Positions 25,479 to 34,343 of a DNA stretch of 64,000 nucleotides are shown here, piece by piece. Made by a program: the position numbers and the translations under genes. Origin of the DNA: Clostridium_AW malenominatum (lineage in GTDB: Bacteria; Bacillota; Clostridia; Clostridiales; Clostridiaceae); contig NZ_BAAACF010000001.1 of the NCBI RefSeq assembly GCF_039521365.1, positions 1,302,001 to 1,366,000 of the forward strand. The letters run 5' to 3'. The first letter of the stretch is position 1. Each line of letters starts with the position of its first letter. Under the pieces are notes generated by a model. It had not been told where the DNA came from and made no database searches. It saw only the letters and a list, made by a program, of their open reading frames with translations.

Positions 25479-25486
25479 TTTGTAGC

Positions 25487-26524
25487 ATGAAAAATAAAAT
25501 TAAACTTATTGAAGTTAAGGGAAGTCCTTATGAGAGAGGATATAAATCTGGAGTGGAATTAAAATATGCAATTAAATCTTGTATTAAAGCATATGTAGAT
25601 TTAAAAAATAATAAAGAATTAATGGATAAAATGTTATATATAAAAGCTCTTACAAAGGAGGTTTTTCCAGAATATTTACTAGAAGTGGAAGGAAGAGCTG
25701 ATGGTGCAGGAGTAGATAGGGATTTATATTTTTTAATAATGTGTGCAGAATTACTGAACGAAGGGGTTGGGTGCACAACTTTGGTATTTAAGAGAAAAGA
25801 TGGTACAATAATATTAGGACACAATGAAGATGATAACTATACTCCAGGAAATTCTGCATTGACTAAATGTTGGAATAATGAAGACTGGTTTGTAACCTAT
25901 GATTATTGTAATATGCCTTTTGGAAACGCTTTTAGTTTCAATAGTCACGGTATAGTAAAAACTATAAACTATTGTTATAGTGAAAATGTGTCTACTAAAG
26001 GTATACCAAGATATTTTCTTCAAAGATATATAAGTGAAGCTAGTAGCCTTGAGGATTTTGTTAAAAGATGTAGTATAGACAATAGAGGCTCCGGCTTTCA
26101 TGCCGTAGCTTTAGATTCTAAAACCAATAAGGCTTTATCTATAGAAGTTAGTGCAAATAAGATAAGCGTTAAAGAAATTCATAACCATTATGTACATACT
26201 AATCACTACATTCATCCAGGTATCTTCTCGGTAAATGAAGAAGTGTCCGCGGGAAGTACTTCCCCATTTAGATTAAAGAAGGCAGGAGAATTACTAGAGG
26301 AAAAGATAAATAAAGTTGGCGATAATATAAGTATTAAAGACTTTGAAGAAATTTTAAACTATAGAGGTAAGGATTACAAGAGTTCAATACTTGGAATAAA
26401 AGAAGAGCCTAATTTTACCTGCTCAAGAATTTTATATGACACAAAGGTTACAGATAAAGTTTGGATGGAGTTTTTTGAAGGTGAGGAACATTATTATCAA
26501 GATTATAATAAATTTAATATATAA
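25487..26524 (+). CDS. C45 family (acyl-CoA:6-aminopenicillanic acid acyltransferase-like) Ntn hydrolase
   Basis: 345 residues. The protein resembles the peptidase C45/AAT family of self-processing N-terminal nucleophile hydrolases. In GCTTLVFKRKDGTIILGHNEDD the Cys after VG would be the nucleophile exposed by autocleavage at about residue 90, after an N-terminal propeptide that includes GSPYERGYKSGVEL. NSHGIVKTINYCYS and the later SRILYD piece fit the family. Members hydrolyse or transfer acyl groups on amide bonds; the substrate is unknown. The frame opens at TTG 25466, but ATG 25487 has AAGGGGG 8 bases before it. It starts a same-strand run of six genes. Confidence 0.8.
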   Translation: MKNKIKLIEVKGSPYERGYKSGVELKYAIKSCIKAYVDLKNNKELMDKMLYIKALTKEVFPEYLLEVEGRADGAGVDRDLYFLIMCAELLNEGVGCTTLVFKRKDGTIILGHNEDDNYTPGNSALTKCWNNEDWFVTYDYCNMPFGNAFSFNSHGIVKTINYCYSENVSTKGIPRYFLQRYISEASSLEDFVKRCSIDNRGSGFHAVALDSKTNKALSIEVSANKISVKEIHNHYVHTNHYIHPGIFSVNEEVSAGSTSPFRLKKAGELLEEKINKVGDNISIKDFEEILNYRGKDYKSSILGIKEEPNFTCSRILYDTKVTDKVWMEFFEGEEHYYQDYNKFNI

Positions 26525-26544
26525 TAATTTTTAGGGGTCTGGAA

Positions 26545-27462
26545 ATGCAAAGTGATATAGTAAATCAGGTAATTGTTTTATGCTTTGTTATGCTGATTGG
26601 TTTTTATGGAAGAAAAAAGAGGATTATCAAAGAAGAAATGTTAAAAGGTTTAACAGAAATGCTTCTTAATATAACATTACCAGCGTTGTTGCTGGCTACT
26701 TTCAATTCTACTTACTCAAAGGAAGTTATGCAAAATGTTATTAAAATATTTTTTTATTCTTTAGGAATACACATATTCTTTGCCCTTGGCAGTAATATAT
26801 TTACCATTAAATCAAAAGATGAAAGAAAAAAAATACTTAGATTTGTCACCATATTTTCAAATTTTGGATTCATGGGATACCCTATTATGCAAGGGGTTTT
26901 TGGGAATGTAGGAGTCTTTTACGCATCAATATTTGGTGTTCCTTTTAATATATTGCTTTTAACCTTTGGAGTAATACTTTTTAACAAAGAGAGTAAAGAG
27001 GATATAGATATTAAGAAAATTATATTTAGCCCTGGTATAGTATTTGTAATAATAGGACTAGCCACTTTTGTTTTTAAAATACCTTATCCAAAAACTATTT
27101 ACAAAACTTTAGAGATGGTTGGAGCTATGACCACTCCATTATCTATGATGATTGTGGGAGCAAATTTTTCTGGAGTTTCAATAAAAAGCATCTTAAAGGA
27201 TTTAGATTTATACTATATATCCTTAGTAAGATTAATTTTAGTTCCGTTAATAACCTTTGGAGTTTTAAGTCTACTTAAAGTGGATACTTATCTTTTAAAA
27301 ATATGTGTTATACTTACAGCTATGCCTGCAGGAGCCATGGTTTCCGTATTTTCAGAGAGATATGATAGTGATAAAAGTTTTGCAGCAAAATGTGTTTTTA
27401 CCACTACAGTTCTATCAATTATAACAATACCAATTGTAATAACATTATTGAATAAAATTTAG
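26545..27462 (+). CDS. AEC family transporter (auxin efflux carrier family)
   Basis: The 305-residue protein has about ten hydrophobic helices in two repeats of five, typical of AEC carriers. GLTEMLLNITLPALLLATF, FSNFGFMGYPIMQGVFG and LTAMPAGAMVSVFSERY are the conserved positions near the helix breaks. Bacterial members move small organic acids such as malate or malonate; the substrate here is unknown. The ATG follows TAGGGGTCTGGAA, 20 bases after the C45 hydrolase gene. Its position next to that hydrolase suggests a linked uptake or export step, which is inference only. Confidence 0.9.
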   Translation: MQSDIVNQVIVLCFVMLIGFYGRKKRIIKEEMLKGLTEMLLNITLPALLLATFNSTYSKEVMQNVIKIFFYSLGIHIFFALGSNIFTIKSKDERKKILRFVTIFSNFGFMGYPIMQGVFGNVGVFYASIFGVPFNILLLTFGVILFNKESKEDIDIKKIIFSPGIVFVIIGLATFVFKIPYPKTIYKTLEMVGAMTTPLSMMIVGANFSGVSIKSILKDLDLYYISLVRLILVPLITFGVLSLLKVDTYLLKICVILTAMPAGAMVSVFSERYDSDKSFAAKCVFTTTVLSIITIPIVITLLNKI

Positions 27463-27471
27463 GAGGATAAA

Positions 27472-28254
27472 ATGTTTGATTGTCATGTTCACACAGATTT
27501 TTCTACAGATTGCAATATGCATATAGAGGAGGTTTTAGGTAAAATAGAAAATAATAATTTAGGAGTAATAATAACAGAACACATGGACTTAAACTTCCCA
27601 GAACAGGGGGAGTTTGTGTTTGATGCAAATAAATATTTTAAGGAATATGGTAAATATAGAGGAGATAAGTTACTTCTTGGAGTAGAACTAGGGATGAGGA
27701 TGGATTGTGTAGAGGGAAATGAAGAAATTCAAAAGGAGTTCCCCTTTGATTTTGTAATAGGTTCTCTCCACCTATTAAATTATGATGATAATTACTTTGA
27801 TATATTTGGGAAAGATTTATATGAAGGTAGGAGTAAAAAAGAGGTTTATAATAATTATTTAAGTAAGATGTATCAGTGTATTAAAGCACATAGTTTTGTG
27901 GATGCTCTTGGACATATTGATTTTATTAGCAGGTATTCTCCATATGAAGATAGGGAAATATATTATAAAGATCATGGAGATTTAATAGATAGTATATTAA
28001 AAACCTTAGCCGAAAGAGAAGGAGCAGTAGAAATTAACACTAGAAGATTTGGGGATGAAAGGGCTATAAGGAACTTAAGTAATTTATACAAAAGATTTAA
28101 GGAATTGGGTGGTGAGTATGTAACCATAGGTTCTGATGCTCACATGAAGGGTAATATAGGAAGTAACTTCTTAAAGGGATTTAAACTAGCTGAGGAATGT
28201 AAACTAAAGCCAGTATATTTTAAAAATAGAAAAAAAGAATATATGAAATTTTAG
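27472..28254 (+). CDS. PHP-domain phosphatase, histidinol-phosphatase (HisJ) family
   Basis: The 260-residue PHP protein has the metal-binding motifs DCHVHTDFSTD at the N-terminus, ITEHMD, GVELGMR, GSLHLL, GHIDFISRY and the C-terminal GSDAHMKGNIG. These fit the HisJ/HisK histidinol-phosphatase family, but no other histidine biosynthesis gene is near, so the physiological substrate may be another phosphate ester. The ATG follows AGGAGGATAAA, 9 bases after the AEC transporter. It is followed 12 bases later by a flavin reductase gene. Confidence 0.85.
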   Translation: MFDCHVHTDFSTDCNMHIEEVLGKIENNNLGVIITEHMDLNFPEQGEFVFDANKYFKEYGKYRGDKLLLGVELGMRMDCVEGNEEIQKEFPFDFVIGSLHLLNYDDNYFDIFGKDLYEGRSKKEVYNNYLSKMYQCIKAHSFVDALGHIDFISRYSPYEDREIYYKDHGDLIDSILKTLAEREGAVEINTRRFGDERAIRNLSNLYKRFKELGGEYVTIGSDAHMKGNIGSNFLKGFKLAEECKLKPVYFKNRKKEYMKF

Positions 28255-28266
28255 GAGGAATGGGAA

Positions 28267-28764
28267 ATGAAGGATTTTACTACTAATATGGGAAAAGCTA
28301 TGGAGGTTATGAGAGATAAAGGGGCCTTTCTTACTGTAAAAGACGGTGACAAGATAAATACTATGACCATAGGATGGGGAAATATTGGCTACCAATGGAA
28401 AAAAACCATATTTACTGTAATGGTAAGGAAATCAAGATATACTTATGAACTAATAGAAAATGTAGATGAATTCACTGTAAGCCTTCCCTTAAATAAGGAT
28501 ATGAAAAAAGCTCTTGGAGTTTGTGGAACAAAATCTGGCAGGGATATGGATAAATTTAAAGAGTGTGGTTTAACTCTTAAAGAGAGTAGGGTTGTAAAAA
28601 CTCCCATCATAGGAGAGTGTGATATGCATTATGAATGTAAAATAATATATAAACAAGAAATGGATGAGAGTTTACTTTGCGAGAAAATAAAGGATAGCTC
28701 ATATAAAAATGGAGATTACCATGTACTATATGTTGGGGAAATAGTAGATTGGTATATTGAATAG
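28267..28764 (+). CDS. Flavin reductase family protein
   Basis: The 165-residue flavoprotein of the split-barrel (FMN-binding) flavin reductase family contains TMTIGWGNIGYQWKKTIFTV and RKSRYTYELIENVDEFTVSLP, the usual flavin pocket and strand pattern. SGRDMDKFKECGL and the final HVLYVGEIVD are also typical. It probably reduces FMN or works as a small redox protein in the cytosol. The ATG is chosen because AGGAGG lies 8 bases upstream; another ATG at 28260 is out of frame. It lies in the run between the PHP phosphatase and an unknown gene. Confidence 0.88.
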   Translation: MKDFTTNMGKAMEVMRDKGAFLTVKDGDKINTMTIGWGNIGYQWKKTIFTVMVRKSRYTYELIENVDEFTVSLPLNKDMKKALGVCGTKSGRDMDKFKECGLTLKESRVVKTPIIGECDMHYECKIIYKQEMDESLLCEKIKDSSYKNGDYHVLYVGEIVDWYIE

Positions 28765-28779
28765 AAGGAAGAGGGTATT

Positions 28780-29694
28780 ATGGGATTATTAAAAAAAGTA
28801 TCTATAATAAATAAGCTAGCCTACAGTAAAGTAAAAGAAAAGGTTAAATGTGAATATGTATCCCGTAAAAATATAAATTCCTGCATGATTAAAGAAGAAA
28901 TTAAAGAAGAAGAAAATTCAAAAAGAGAAAGCTATTTTAAGGAATTAAAAAAGGAAATAAAAATATCTAAGGAGGATAGAAAAGAAAAAAATAAAAAGCT
29001 ATCCACCTTAGAGAGGGTAAAAGGGGAGTTTAGAGGCATACCTGTTATATCTGTTGTTGATGATATTGTAGAGGGCGCATCCCAAATAGAGAAAGTAAAA
29101 AAGTTTGTTACAGAAAATCCAGAAGACCCATTAGCTTGGCTTATGATGGCAGAATGTATAAAATATCATAAAAAGATATTTTTGATTATTAACTTAGCAA
29201 AGACTCCAATAGATCCAATAGGAACGGTTCTGGATATAGGGGTTGAGTTTGGTGGAGACGCTATAGAAGGCGCCATTGATAAGGATAAGTGGACTTATAA
29301 ACGTGCTTTGTTAAAAAGCCTTAATTTAGGTTTTAAAGCTTCTTTAAAGGATGAAAAAACCTTAGTATGCATAGGTAAAAGCGCTAAACTTTTAGCTGCC
29401 TATAGTAAGGATCCTATAGAAAAGGAAAATTATTCATTAATAGGAGATAAGTATTTAAGAAAGGCCTTAGAGATAGGGAGTAGAGAGAGTAAAAATGAAA
29501 TATTATTTTACTTAGATAAGCTTTCTAAAAATAAGGTAAAAAAGTTTAAATATGCTTATAATAGCAATAAGCTTATATCTATTGTCAATGGAGGCTCCAA
29601 TGCGGTAGTTAAACAAAGCGGTAAGGTAGTTAATACCCTAGAGAAAATTTTAGATAATACTTTAGATAAACTTATAAAAGAAAGGAAAGTATAA
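28780..29694 (+). CDS. Protein of unknown function, lysine-rich with helical repeats
   Basis: 304 residues that I do not recognise. The first 80 residues are highly charged (ESYFKELKKEIKISKEDRKE) and may form a coiled coil. From about residue 105 there is a helical, TPR-like stretch starting ENPEDPLAWLMMAECIKYHK. A more hydrophobic glycine-containing segment (ILDIGVEFGGDAIEG-like, here VLDIGVEFGGDAIEGAI) suggests membrane contact or packing. The C-terminus is again basic and helical. No signal peptide is visible. It is one base from rarA and 15 bases from the flavin reductase gene, so it is cotranscribed with them. Confidence 0.8.
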   Translation: MGLLKKVSIINKLAYSKVKEKVKCEYVSRKNINSCMIKEEIKEEENSKRESYFKELKKEIKISKEDRKEKNKKLSTLERVKGEFRGIPVISVVDDIVEGASQIEKVKKFVTENPEDPLAWLMMAECIKYHKKIFLIINLAKTPIDPIGTVLDIGVEFGGDAIEGAIDKDKWTYKRALLKSLNLGFKASLKDEKTLVCIGKSAKLLAAYSKDPIEKENYSLIGDKYLRKALEIGSRESKNEILFYLDKLSKNKVKKFKYAYNSNKLISIVNGGSNAVVKQSGKVVNTLEKILDNTLDKLIKERKV

Positions 29695-29695
29695 A

Positions 29696-30976
29696 TTGAG
29701 TATAGCACCTTTACCAGAAAGAATAAGGCCCACGGATTTACATGAGGTAGTGGGTCAAAGGCATATTCTCGGTGAGAATAAAATTTTAAACAGAATTATA
29801 AACTCAGGCAGAATTTCTAATATGATTTTTTATGGCCCTCCAGGTACAGGAAAAACTACAGTGGCAAATATAATAGCTAAAAAGGCTAATAAAAGCTTTT
29901 ATAAATTAAATGCTACAAATGCATCTTTAAGTGATGTGAAAGAGGTAATTTCTTCTACGGATACACTGATGGGATTAAATGGAGTTTTGTTATATTTGGA
30001 TGAAATTCAAAATTTTAATAAAAAACAACAGCAATCCTTATTAGAGTATATTGAAAATGGAAGAATTACTTTAATTGCCAGCACCACAGAAAACCCCTAT
30101 CATTATATATATAAAGCAATACTGAGCAGATCCACTGTTTTTGAATTTAAACCTATTAATAAAGATGATGTGATTTGGGGATTGAAAAGAGGGTTAAAGA
30201 TTATAAAAGAGGAGTGTAATAACAAAATTATACTTGAGGAAGAGGCTTTAGATTACATTGGGGAAGTCAGCGGCGGAGATTTAAGAAAGGCATTGAACGG
30301 TTTGGAAGTAGCCATTTTTTCTACGCTACCTAATTCTAATGGAGAAATTTATGTAGACTTAAATATTGCTCGAGACTCTACCCAAGGGAAAATATTAAAT
30401 TACGACAAGTTTGGAGACAGTCATTACGATGTTTTAAGTGCTTTTCAAAAATCCATTAGGGGAAGCGACGTAGATGCATCTTTGCACTACTTGGGAAGAC
30501 TTATTGAAAGCGGAGATTTAATATCTATTTGTAGAAGGCTATTAGTTATAGCCAGTGAAGACATAGGGCTAGCATATCCTAATGCAATTACCATAGTGAA
30601 GAGTTGCGTGGATTCTGCAATGCAATTAGGACTTCCTGAAGGGAGAATACCACTGGCACAGGGGGTAATACTTCTTGCAACTTCGCCTAAATCTAATTCC
30701 GTAGTAACTTCCATAGACAAAGTTATAGCGGATTTAAAGAATAAGGATGTAGGAGATATTCCAATTCATTTAAAGGATAGTCATTATTCGGGAGCGGAGT
30801 CTTTGGGGAGAGGAATAGGATATAAATACCCTCATAGCTATAAAAATAACTATGTTAAGCAACAATATTTACCAGATAATATTAAAAATTCAGTGTATTA
30901 TTATCCAGGGGATAATAAAATGGAGAAACAATTTTATAATTATATTAGAGAATTAAAAGAAAATAGTAAGGAATAA
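29696..30976 (+). CDS. rarA: Replication-associated recombination protein A (RarA/MgsA AAA+ ATPase)
   Basis: This 426-residue AAA+ ATPase of the RarA/MgsA/WRNIP1 family acts at stalled replication forks together with the clamp loader and SSB. Motifs are RPTDLHEVVGQRHIL, Walker A GPPGTGKTT near residue 47, Walker B LYLDEIQ near 102, the sensor ASTTENPYH and the arginine-finger segment ILSRSTVFEF. The C-terminal tetramerisation part has SEDIGLAYPNA and HLKDSHYSGA. The start is TTG at 29696 after AAAGGAAAGTATAA; no ATG precedes the conserved region. It ends the gene run and is followed by a terminator. Confidence 0.93.
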   Translation: MSIAPLPERIRPTDLHEVVGQRHILGENKILNRIINSGRISNMIFYGPPGTGKTTVANIIAKKANKSFYKLNATNASLSDVKEVISSTDTLMGLNGVLLYLDEIQNFNKKQQQSLLEYIENGRITLIASTTENPYHYIYKAILSRSTVFEFKPINKDDVIWGLKRGLKIIKEECNNKIILEEEALDYIGEVSGGDLRKALNGLEVAIFSTLPNSNGEIYVDLNIARDSTQGKILNYDKFGDSHYDVLSAFQKSIRGSDVDASLHYLGRLIESGDLISICRRLLVIASEDIGLAYPNAITIVKSCVDSAMQLGLPEGRIPLAQGVILLATSPKSNSVVTSIDKVIADLKNKDVGDIPIHLKDSHYSGAESLGRGIGYKYPHSYKNNYVKQQYLPDNIKNSVYYYPGDNKMEKQFYNYIRELKENSKE

Positions 30977-31016
30977 TAAGGGGAATTTTAACTAAAACTA
31001 CCCTTATTATTTTTTC
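30974..31016 (+). terminator. Terminator after rarA
   Basis: TAATAAGGG (30974-30982) pairs with CCCTTATTA (31001-31009), with a smaller inner TTTTA/TAAAA pairing and a following T run. The rarA stop codon is in the left arm. Confidence 0.75.
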
Positions 31017-31049
31017 GATGTTTTTTTAGAGAATTTTACTAATTTATAG

Positions 31050-31081
31050 TTGACAGCTTTACTCTGATTTGATATTATAAT
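31050..31081 (+). promoter_or_regulatory. Promoter of the isc operon
   Basis: TTGACA at 31050-31055 is followed after 17 bases by TATTAT (31073-31078); an overlapping TATAAT lies at 31076-31081. The iscR start is 53 bases downstream. Confidence 0.75.
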
Positions 31082-31133
31082 CTTGAAATCACAGTAAAAC
31101 ACTCAACTTTAAAATTGGAGAAGGGGTGATTAC

Positions 31134-31571
31134 ATGAAGCTATCTACAAAGGGTAGATACGGCGTAAAAGCCATGGTAGATTTGGCGATTAATTGTGGTG
31201 ATGAGCCAGTTTCAATAAAGACAATATCGGAAAGACAGAACATAAGTGAATATTACTTAGAACAACTCTTTGCAGTACTTAGAAAAGGTGACATTATAAA
31301 AAGCATTAGAGGGGCTCAAGGGGGATATATCCTTAGCAGAGAACCAAAGGATATATCTATAGCTGAGATTATAGAACTATTAGAAGGGCCAGTGGCTTTA
31401 TCTGACTGTATTTCTGAAGATAGTTGTGAAAATACTAACTGTTGCCCCACTAGATTATTATGGGTAAGAATAAAAGAAAGTATAGAGAATGTAACAAGAT
31501 CGACAACTTTACAAGATTTAATAGATGACAACAATAGACTAAATAGCTCTTCACGAAAGGAGAAATTATAA
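31134..31571 (+). CDS. iscR: Rrf2-family regulator, IscR-like
   Basis: This 145-residue Rrf2 winged-helix regulator has STKGRYGVKAMVDLA, then SEYYLEQLFAVLRKGDIIKS and RGAQGGYILSREP (wing). Cys92, Cys98 and Cys104 are at the same positions as the three cluster-binding cysteines of E. coli IscR, within DCISEDSCENTNCCP. The fourth ligand His107 of E. coli IscR is Arg here, so the cluster ligation may differ. The gene leads iscS-iscU-mnmA and ends one base before iscS, which suggests it represses the operon when Fe-S clusters are sufficient. A CymR-type sulfur regulator is less likely because of the cysteines. Confidence 0.9.
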   Translation: MKLSTKGRYGVKAMVDLAINCGDEPVSIKTISERQNISEYYLEQLFAVLRKGDIIKSIRGAQGGYILSREPKDISIAEIIELLEGPVALSDCISEDSCENTNCCPTRLLWVRIKESIENVTRSTTLQDLIDDNNRLNSSSRKEKL

Positions 31572-32765
31572 ATGGAAATGAAAAAAGTATACATGGACTA
31601 TTCAGCAACCACATATACAAAACCAGAAGTTTTGGAGGAAATGATTCCCTACTTCACAGAAAAATTTGCTAACCCATCATCAAAGTTTTATTCAATTTCT
31701 CAAGAACCAATAGCGGCAATAAATAATGCCAGAGAAAGAGTGGCTAAAGCTATAAATGCAAGTTCTGATGAAATCTTTTTTACAGCAGGTGGAAGTGAAG
31801 CAGATAACTGGGCTATAAAGGGTGTAGCTTTTGCAAATAGAAAAAAAGGTAATCATATTATTACAACTAATATTGAGCACCATGCAGTATTATATGTATG
31901 CCAGTACTTAGAAAAACAAGGGTTTGAAGTTACTTATTTACCAGTAGATGAGCAAGGATTAATAAAAATAGAAGATTTTAAAAATGCAATTAAGGATACT
32001 ACTATTTTAACTACTATAATGTTTGCAAATAACGAAGTAGCTGCAATTCAACCTATAAAAGAAATAGGTAAGATATGTAAAGAAAGAGGAGTTATTTTCC
32101 ACACAGATGCAGTTCAGGCTATCGGTCATATAGAAGTTGATGTTAAGGAAATGAATATAGACTTACTTTCTATAGCAGCACATAAATTCTACGGACCTAA
32201 GGGTATTGGTGCCTTATATATAAGAAAAGGTATAAAGCTAGATAACCTAATTCACGGCGGTGGCCAAGAAAAAGGAAGAAGAGCAAGCACTGAAAATGTA
32301 CCAGGTATAATAGGAATGGGTAAAGCAATAGAACTTGCAGTTTCTCATTTACATGAAGAGAAAGAAAGATTAACTAATCTTAGAGAAAAATTAATAAAGG
32401 GTGTAATGGAAAGAATTCCTTACACTAAATTAAATGGACCAACGGGAGAAAATAGGCTTCCAGGAAGCGCTAACTTTAGTTTCATAGGATTAGAAGGGGA
32501 AGCATTACTTTTATCCTTAGATTTTGAAGGAATTTACGCTTCAACAGGTAGTGCTTGTGCATCAGGTTCTCTTGATCCATCCCATGTATTATTAGCTTTA
32601 GGATTACCACATGAATTAGCTCATGGTTCCTTAAGACTTTCAATGGGATCAGGTAGTACAGAAGAAGAAGTAGATTATGTACTAGAAGTTTTACCAAAAA
32701 TTGTAGAAAGACTTAGAAATATGTCACCATTATGGGAAGATTTCGTTAAGAAAGGGGAAAAATAA
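31572..32765 (+). CDS. iscS: Cysteine desulfurase (IscS/NifS)
   Basis: The 397-residue class V aminotransferase-fold PLP enzyme takes sulfur from cysteine as a persulfide for Fe-S clusters and thiolated tRNA. It shows MDYSATTYTKPEVLEEM, the PLP His in NIEHHAVL, HTDAVQAIG, the Schiff-base Lys in AAHKFYGPKGIG and the catalytic loop Cys in STGSACASGSL. The ATG lies 9 bases after AAAGGAG and directly after the iscR stop. Downstream are iscU (2 bases away) and mnmA, the two sulfur acceptors. Confidence 0.96.
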   Translation: MEMKKVYMDYSATTYTKPEVLEEMIPYFTEKFANPSSKFYSISQEPIAAINNARERVAKAINASSDEIFFTAGGSEADNWAIKGVAFANRKKGNHIITTNIEHHAVLYVCQYLEKQGFEVTYLPVDEQGLIKIEDFKNAIKDTTILTTIMFANNEVAAIQPIKEIGKICKERGVIFHTDAVQAIGHIEVDVKEMNIDLLSIAAHKFYGPKGIGALYIRKGIKLDNLIHGGGQEKGRRASTENVPGIIGMGKAIELAVSHLHEEKERLTNLREKLIKGVMERIPYTKLNGPTGENRLPGSANFSFIGLEGEALLLSLDFEGIYASTGSACASGSLDPSHVLLALGLPHELAHGSLRLSMGSGSTEEEVDYVLEVLPKIVERLRNMSPLWEDFVKKGEK

Positions 32766-32767
32766 TT

Positions 32768-33199
32768 ATGGTATACAGCGAAAAGGTTATGGATCATTTT
32801 AGAAATCCAAGAAATGTTGGAGAAATACTAGATGCAAATGGAGTTGGAGAAGTAGGTAACGCAAAGTGCGGAGATATAATGAAAATATATTTAAAGGTTG
32901 AAGATAATATAATTAAAGATGTTAAATTCAAAACCTTTGGATGTGGTTCTGCTATAGCATCTTCAAGCATGGCTACAGAATTGATAATGGGAAAAACAGT
33001 AGAGGAAGCATGGGAATTATCTAATAAAGCAGTAGCAGAAGCTTTAGACGGACTTCCTCCAGTAAAGATGCATTGTTCTGTACTTGCAGAAGAAGCTATT
33101 CACAAGGCAATAAACGACTACAGAATATCTAAAGGTTTAGAACCTTGGGAAACAAAACATCATTCAGAACATCTTCATGAAGAAGTACATGGTGAATAA
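32768..33199 (+). CDS. iscU: Fe-S cluster scaffold protein (IscU/NifU N-terminal type)
   Basis: The 143-residue scaffold assembles Fe-S clusters using sulfur from IscS. The three conserved cysteines are in NAKCGDIMKIY, TFGCGSAIASSSM and MHCSVLAEEA. The Asp after the first Cys, which favours cluster release, is present. The C-terminal tail is His-rich (KHHSEHLHEEVHGE), as in the clostridial NifU-like group. The start YSEKVMDHFRNPRNVG is canonical. It is followed by a strong terminator, so mnmA may use readthrough or a separate promoter. Confidence 0.95.
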   Translation: MVYSEKVMDHFRNPRNVGEILDANGVGEVGNAKCGDIMKIYLKVEDNIIKDVKFKTFGCGSAIASSSMATELIMGKTVEEAWELSNKAVAEALDGLPPVKMHCSVLAEEAIHKAINDYRISKGLEPWETKHHSEHLHEEVHGE

Positions 33200-33233
33200 T
33201 TAAAAAATGAGAGCTTTCGCTCTCATTTTTTAA
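33200..33233 (+). terminator. Terminator after iscU
   Basis: A 15-bp perfect stem (33200-33214 with 33219-33233) has a TTTC loop and ends in a T run. Confidence 0.9.
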
Positions 33234-33275
33234 TTACAGATAATAGAGAGCAATTGATTAAATGGGAGGTATAAA

Positions 33276-34343
33276 ATGAGGAAAAAAGTTTTTGTAGGAA
33301 TGAGCGGGGGAGTGGATAGTTCCGTTGCTGCTCATCTTTTAAAGGAACAAGGATACGAAGTAGTGGGAATGACTATGAAAGTTTTCCCAGGAAATAAATG
33401 TAATGATGGATTAACCGAATCGGAAATAATAGTAGAAAATGCAAAGAAGATTTGTAAAGATTTAGGGATAGAATTTGTTTATGTGGATTTGATTGAGGAA
33501 TTTAATGAAAAAGTAGTAGATTATTTTATGAGGGAATACGCAAATGGAAGAACCCCTAATCCTTGTGTTCAATGTAACAAACACATAAAATTTGATGCTT
33601 TTTTGAAAAAAGCTTTAGACCTAGGAGCAGATTATATTGCTACAGGACATTATAGTAAAATTAATAAAGTTGATGACAGATACTTAATATATAGAGCGGA
33701 TGATGAGTCTAAAGATCAAAGTTATATGTTTTATAATCTAAAACAACATCAACTAAAACATGTATTAATGCCCTGCGGAGATTATTCAAAGCCTCAAATA
33801 AGAGAAATTGCAAAGAGCATAGGGCTAGATGTTTATAATAAAAAAGACAGTGAGGAAATATGCTTCATACCAGATAATGACCATGGAAAGTTTATTTTAA
33901 ATAACTACAAAGGGAAAATTATAGAAGGGGATTTCGTGGACAAGTCAGGTAATGTTCTAGGAAAACATAAAGGATTAATTTATTATACCATAGGACAGAG
34001 AAAAGGATTAGGATTGGCACTTAGAAAACCTGCCTATGTAATTGATATATTGCCATCAAAAAATCAAGTTGTTATTGGAGAGGAAGAGGAGATTTTTAAA
34101 AGGGAACTCATAGCAACAGACTTTAATTTTATACCATTTGAAAAACTAACAGAAAAGATGAAAGTTCAAGCTAAAATAAGATATGCATCAAAACCTGCCC
34201 CTGCCACAATTGAACTCCATGGGGAAGATAAGCTAAGAGTTGTATTTGATGAGCCACAAAGAGCTATAACTAAAGGACAATCCGTTGTATTCTATTTAGA
34301 AAATCTTCTTTTAGGTGGAGGAGTTATTGAGGAGATAATATAG
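33276..34343 (+). CDS. mnmA: tRNA-specific 2-thiouridylase
   Basis: The 355-residue enzyme puts sulfur on C2 of wobble uridine 34 in tRNAs for Lys, Glu and Gln, receiving it from the cysteine desulfurase encoded just upstream. The PP-loop GMSGGVDSSVAAHLL is at the N-terminus. The catalytic cysteines are in PNPCVQCNKHIKF and SEEICFIPDND. The IGQRKGLG segment and a C-terminal beta-barrel complete the family pattern. The ATG follows GGGAGGTATAAA. The stop is immediately followed by the left arm of an inverted repeat (34344-34397). Confidence 0.96.
   Translation: MRKKVFVGMSGGVDSSVAAHLLKEQGYEVVGMTMKVFPGNKCNDGLTESEIIVENAKKICKDLGIEFVYVDLIEEFNEKVVDYFMREYANGRTPNPCVQCNKHIKFDAFLKKALDLGADYIATGHYSKINKVDDRYLIYRADDESKDQSYMFYNLKQHQLKHVLMPCGDYSKPQIREIAKSIGLDVYNKKDSEEICFIPDNDHGKFILNNYKGKIIEGDFVDKSGNVLGKHKGLIYYTIGQRKGLGLALRKPAYVIDILPSKNQVVIGEEEEIFKRELIATDFNFIPFEKLTEKMKVQAKIRYASKPAPATIELHGEDKLRVVFDEPQRAITKGQSVVFYLENLLLGGGVIEEII

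Noticed and set aside
25371..25486. Proline T-box leader for proBA
   Set aside because: The divergent region is about 115 bases and has no T-box sequence or specifier stem.
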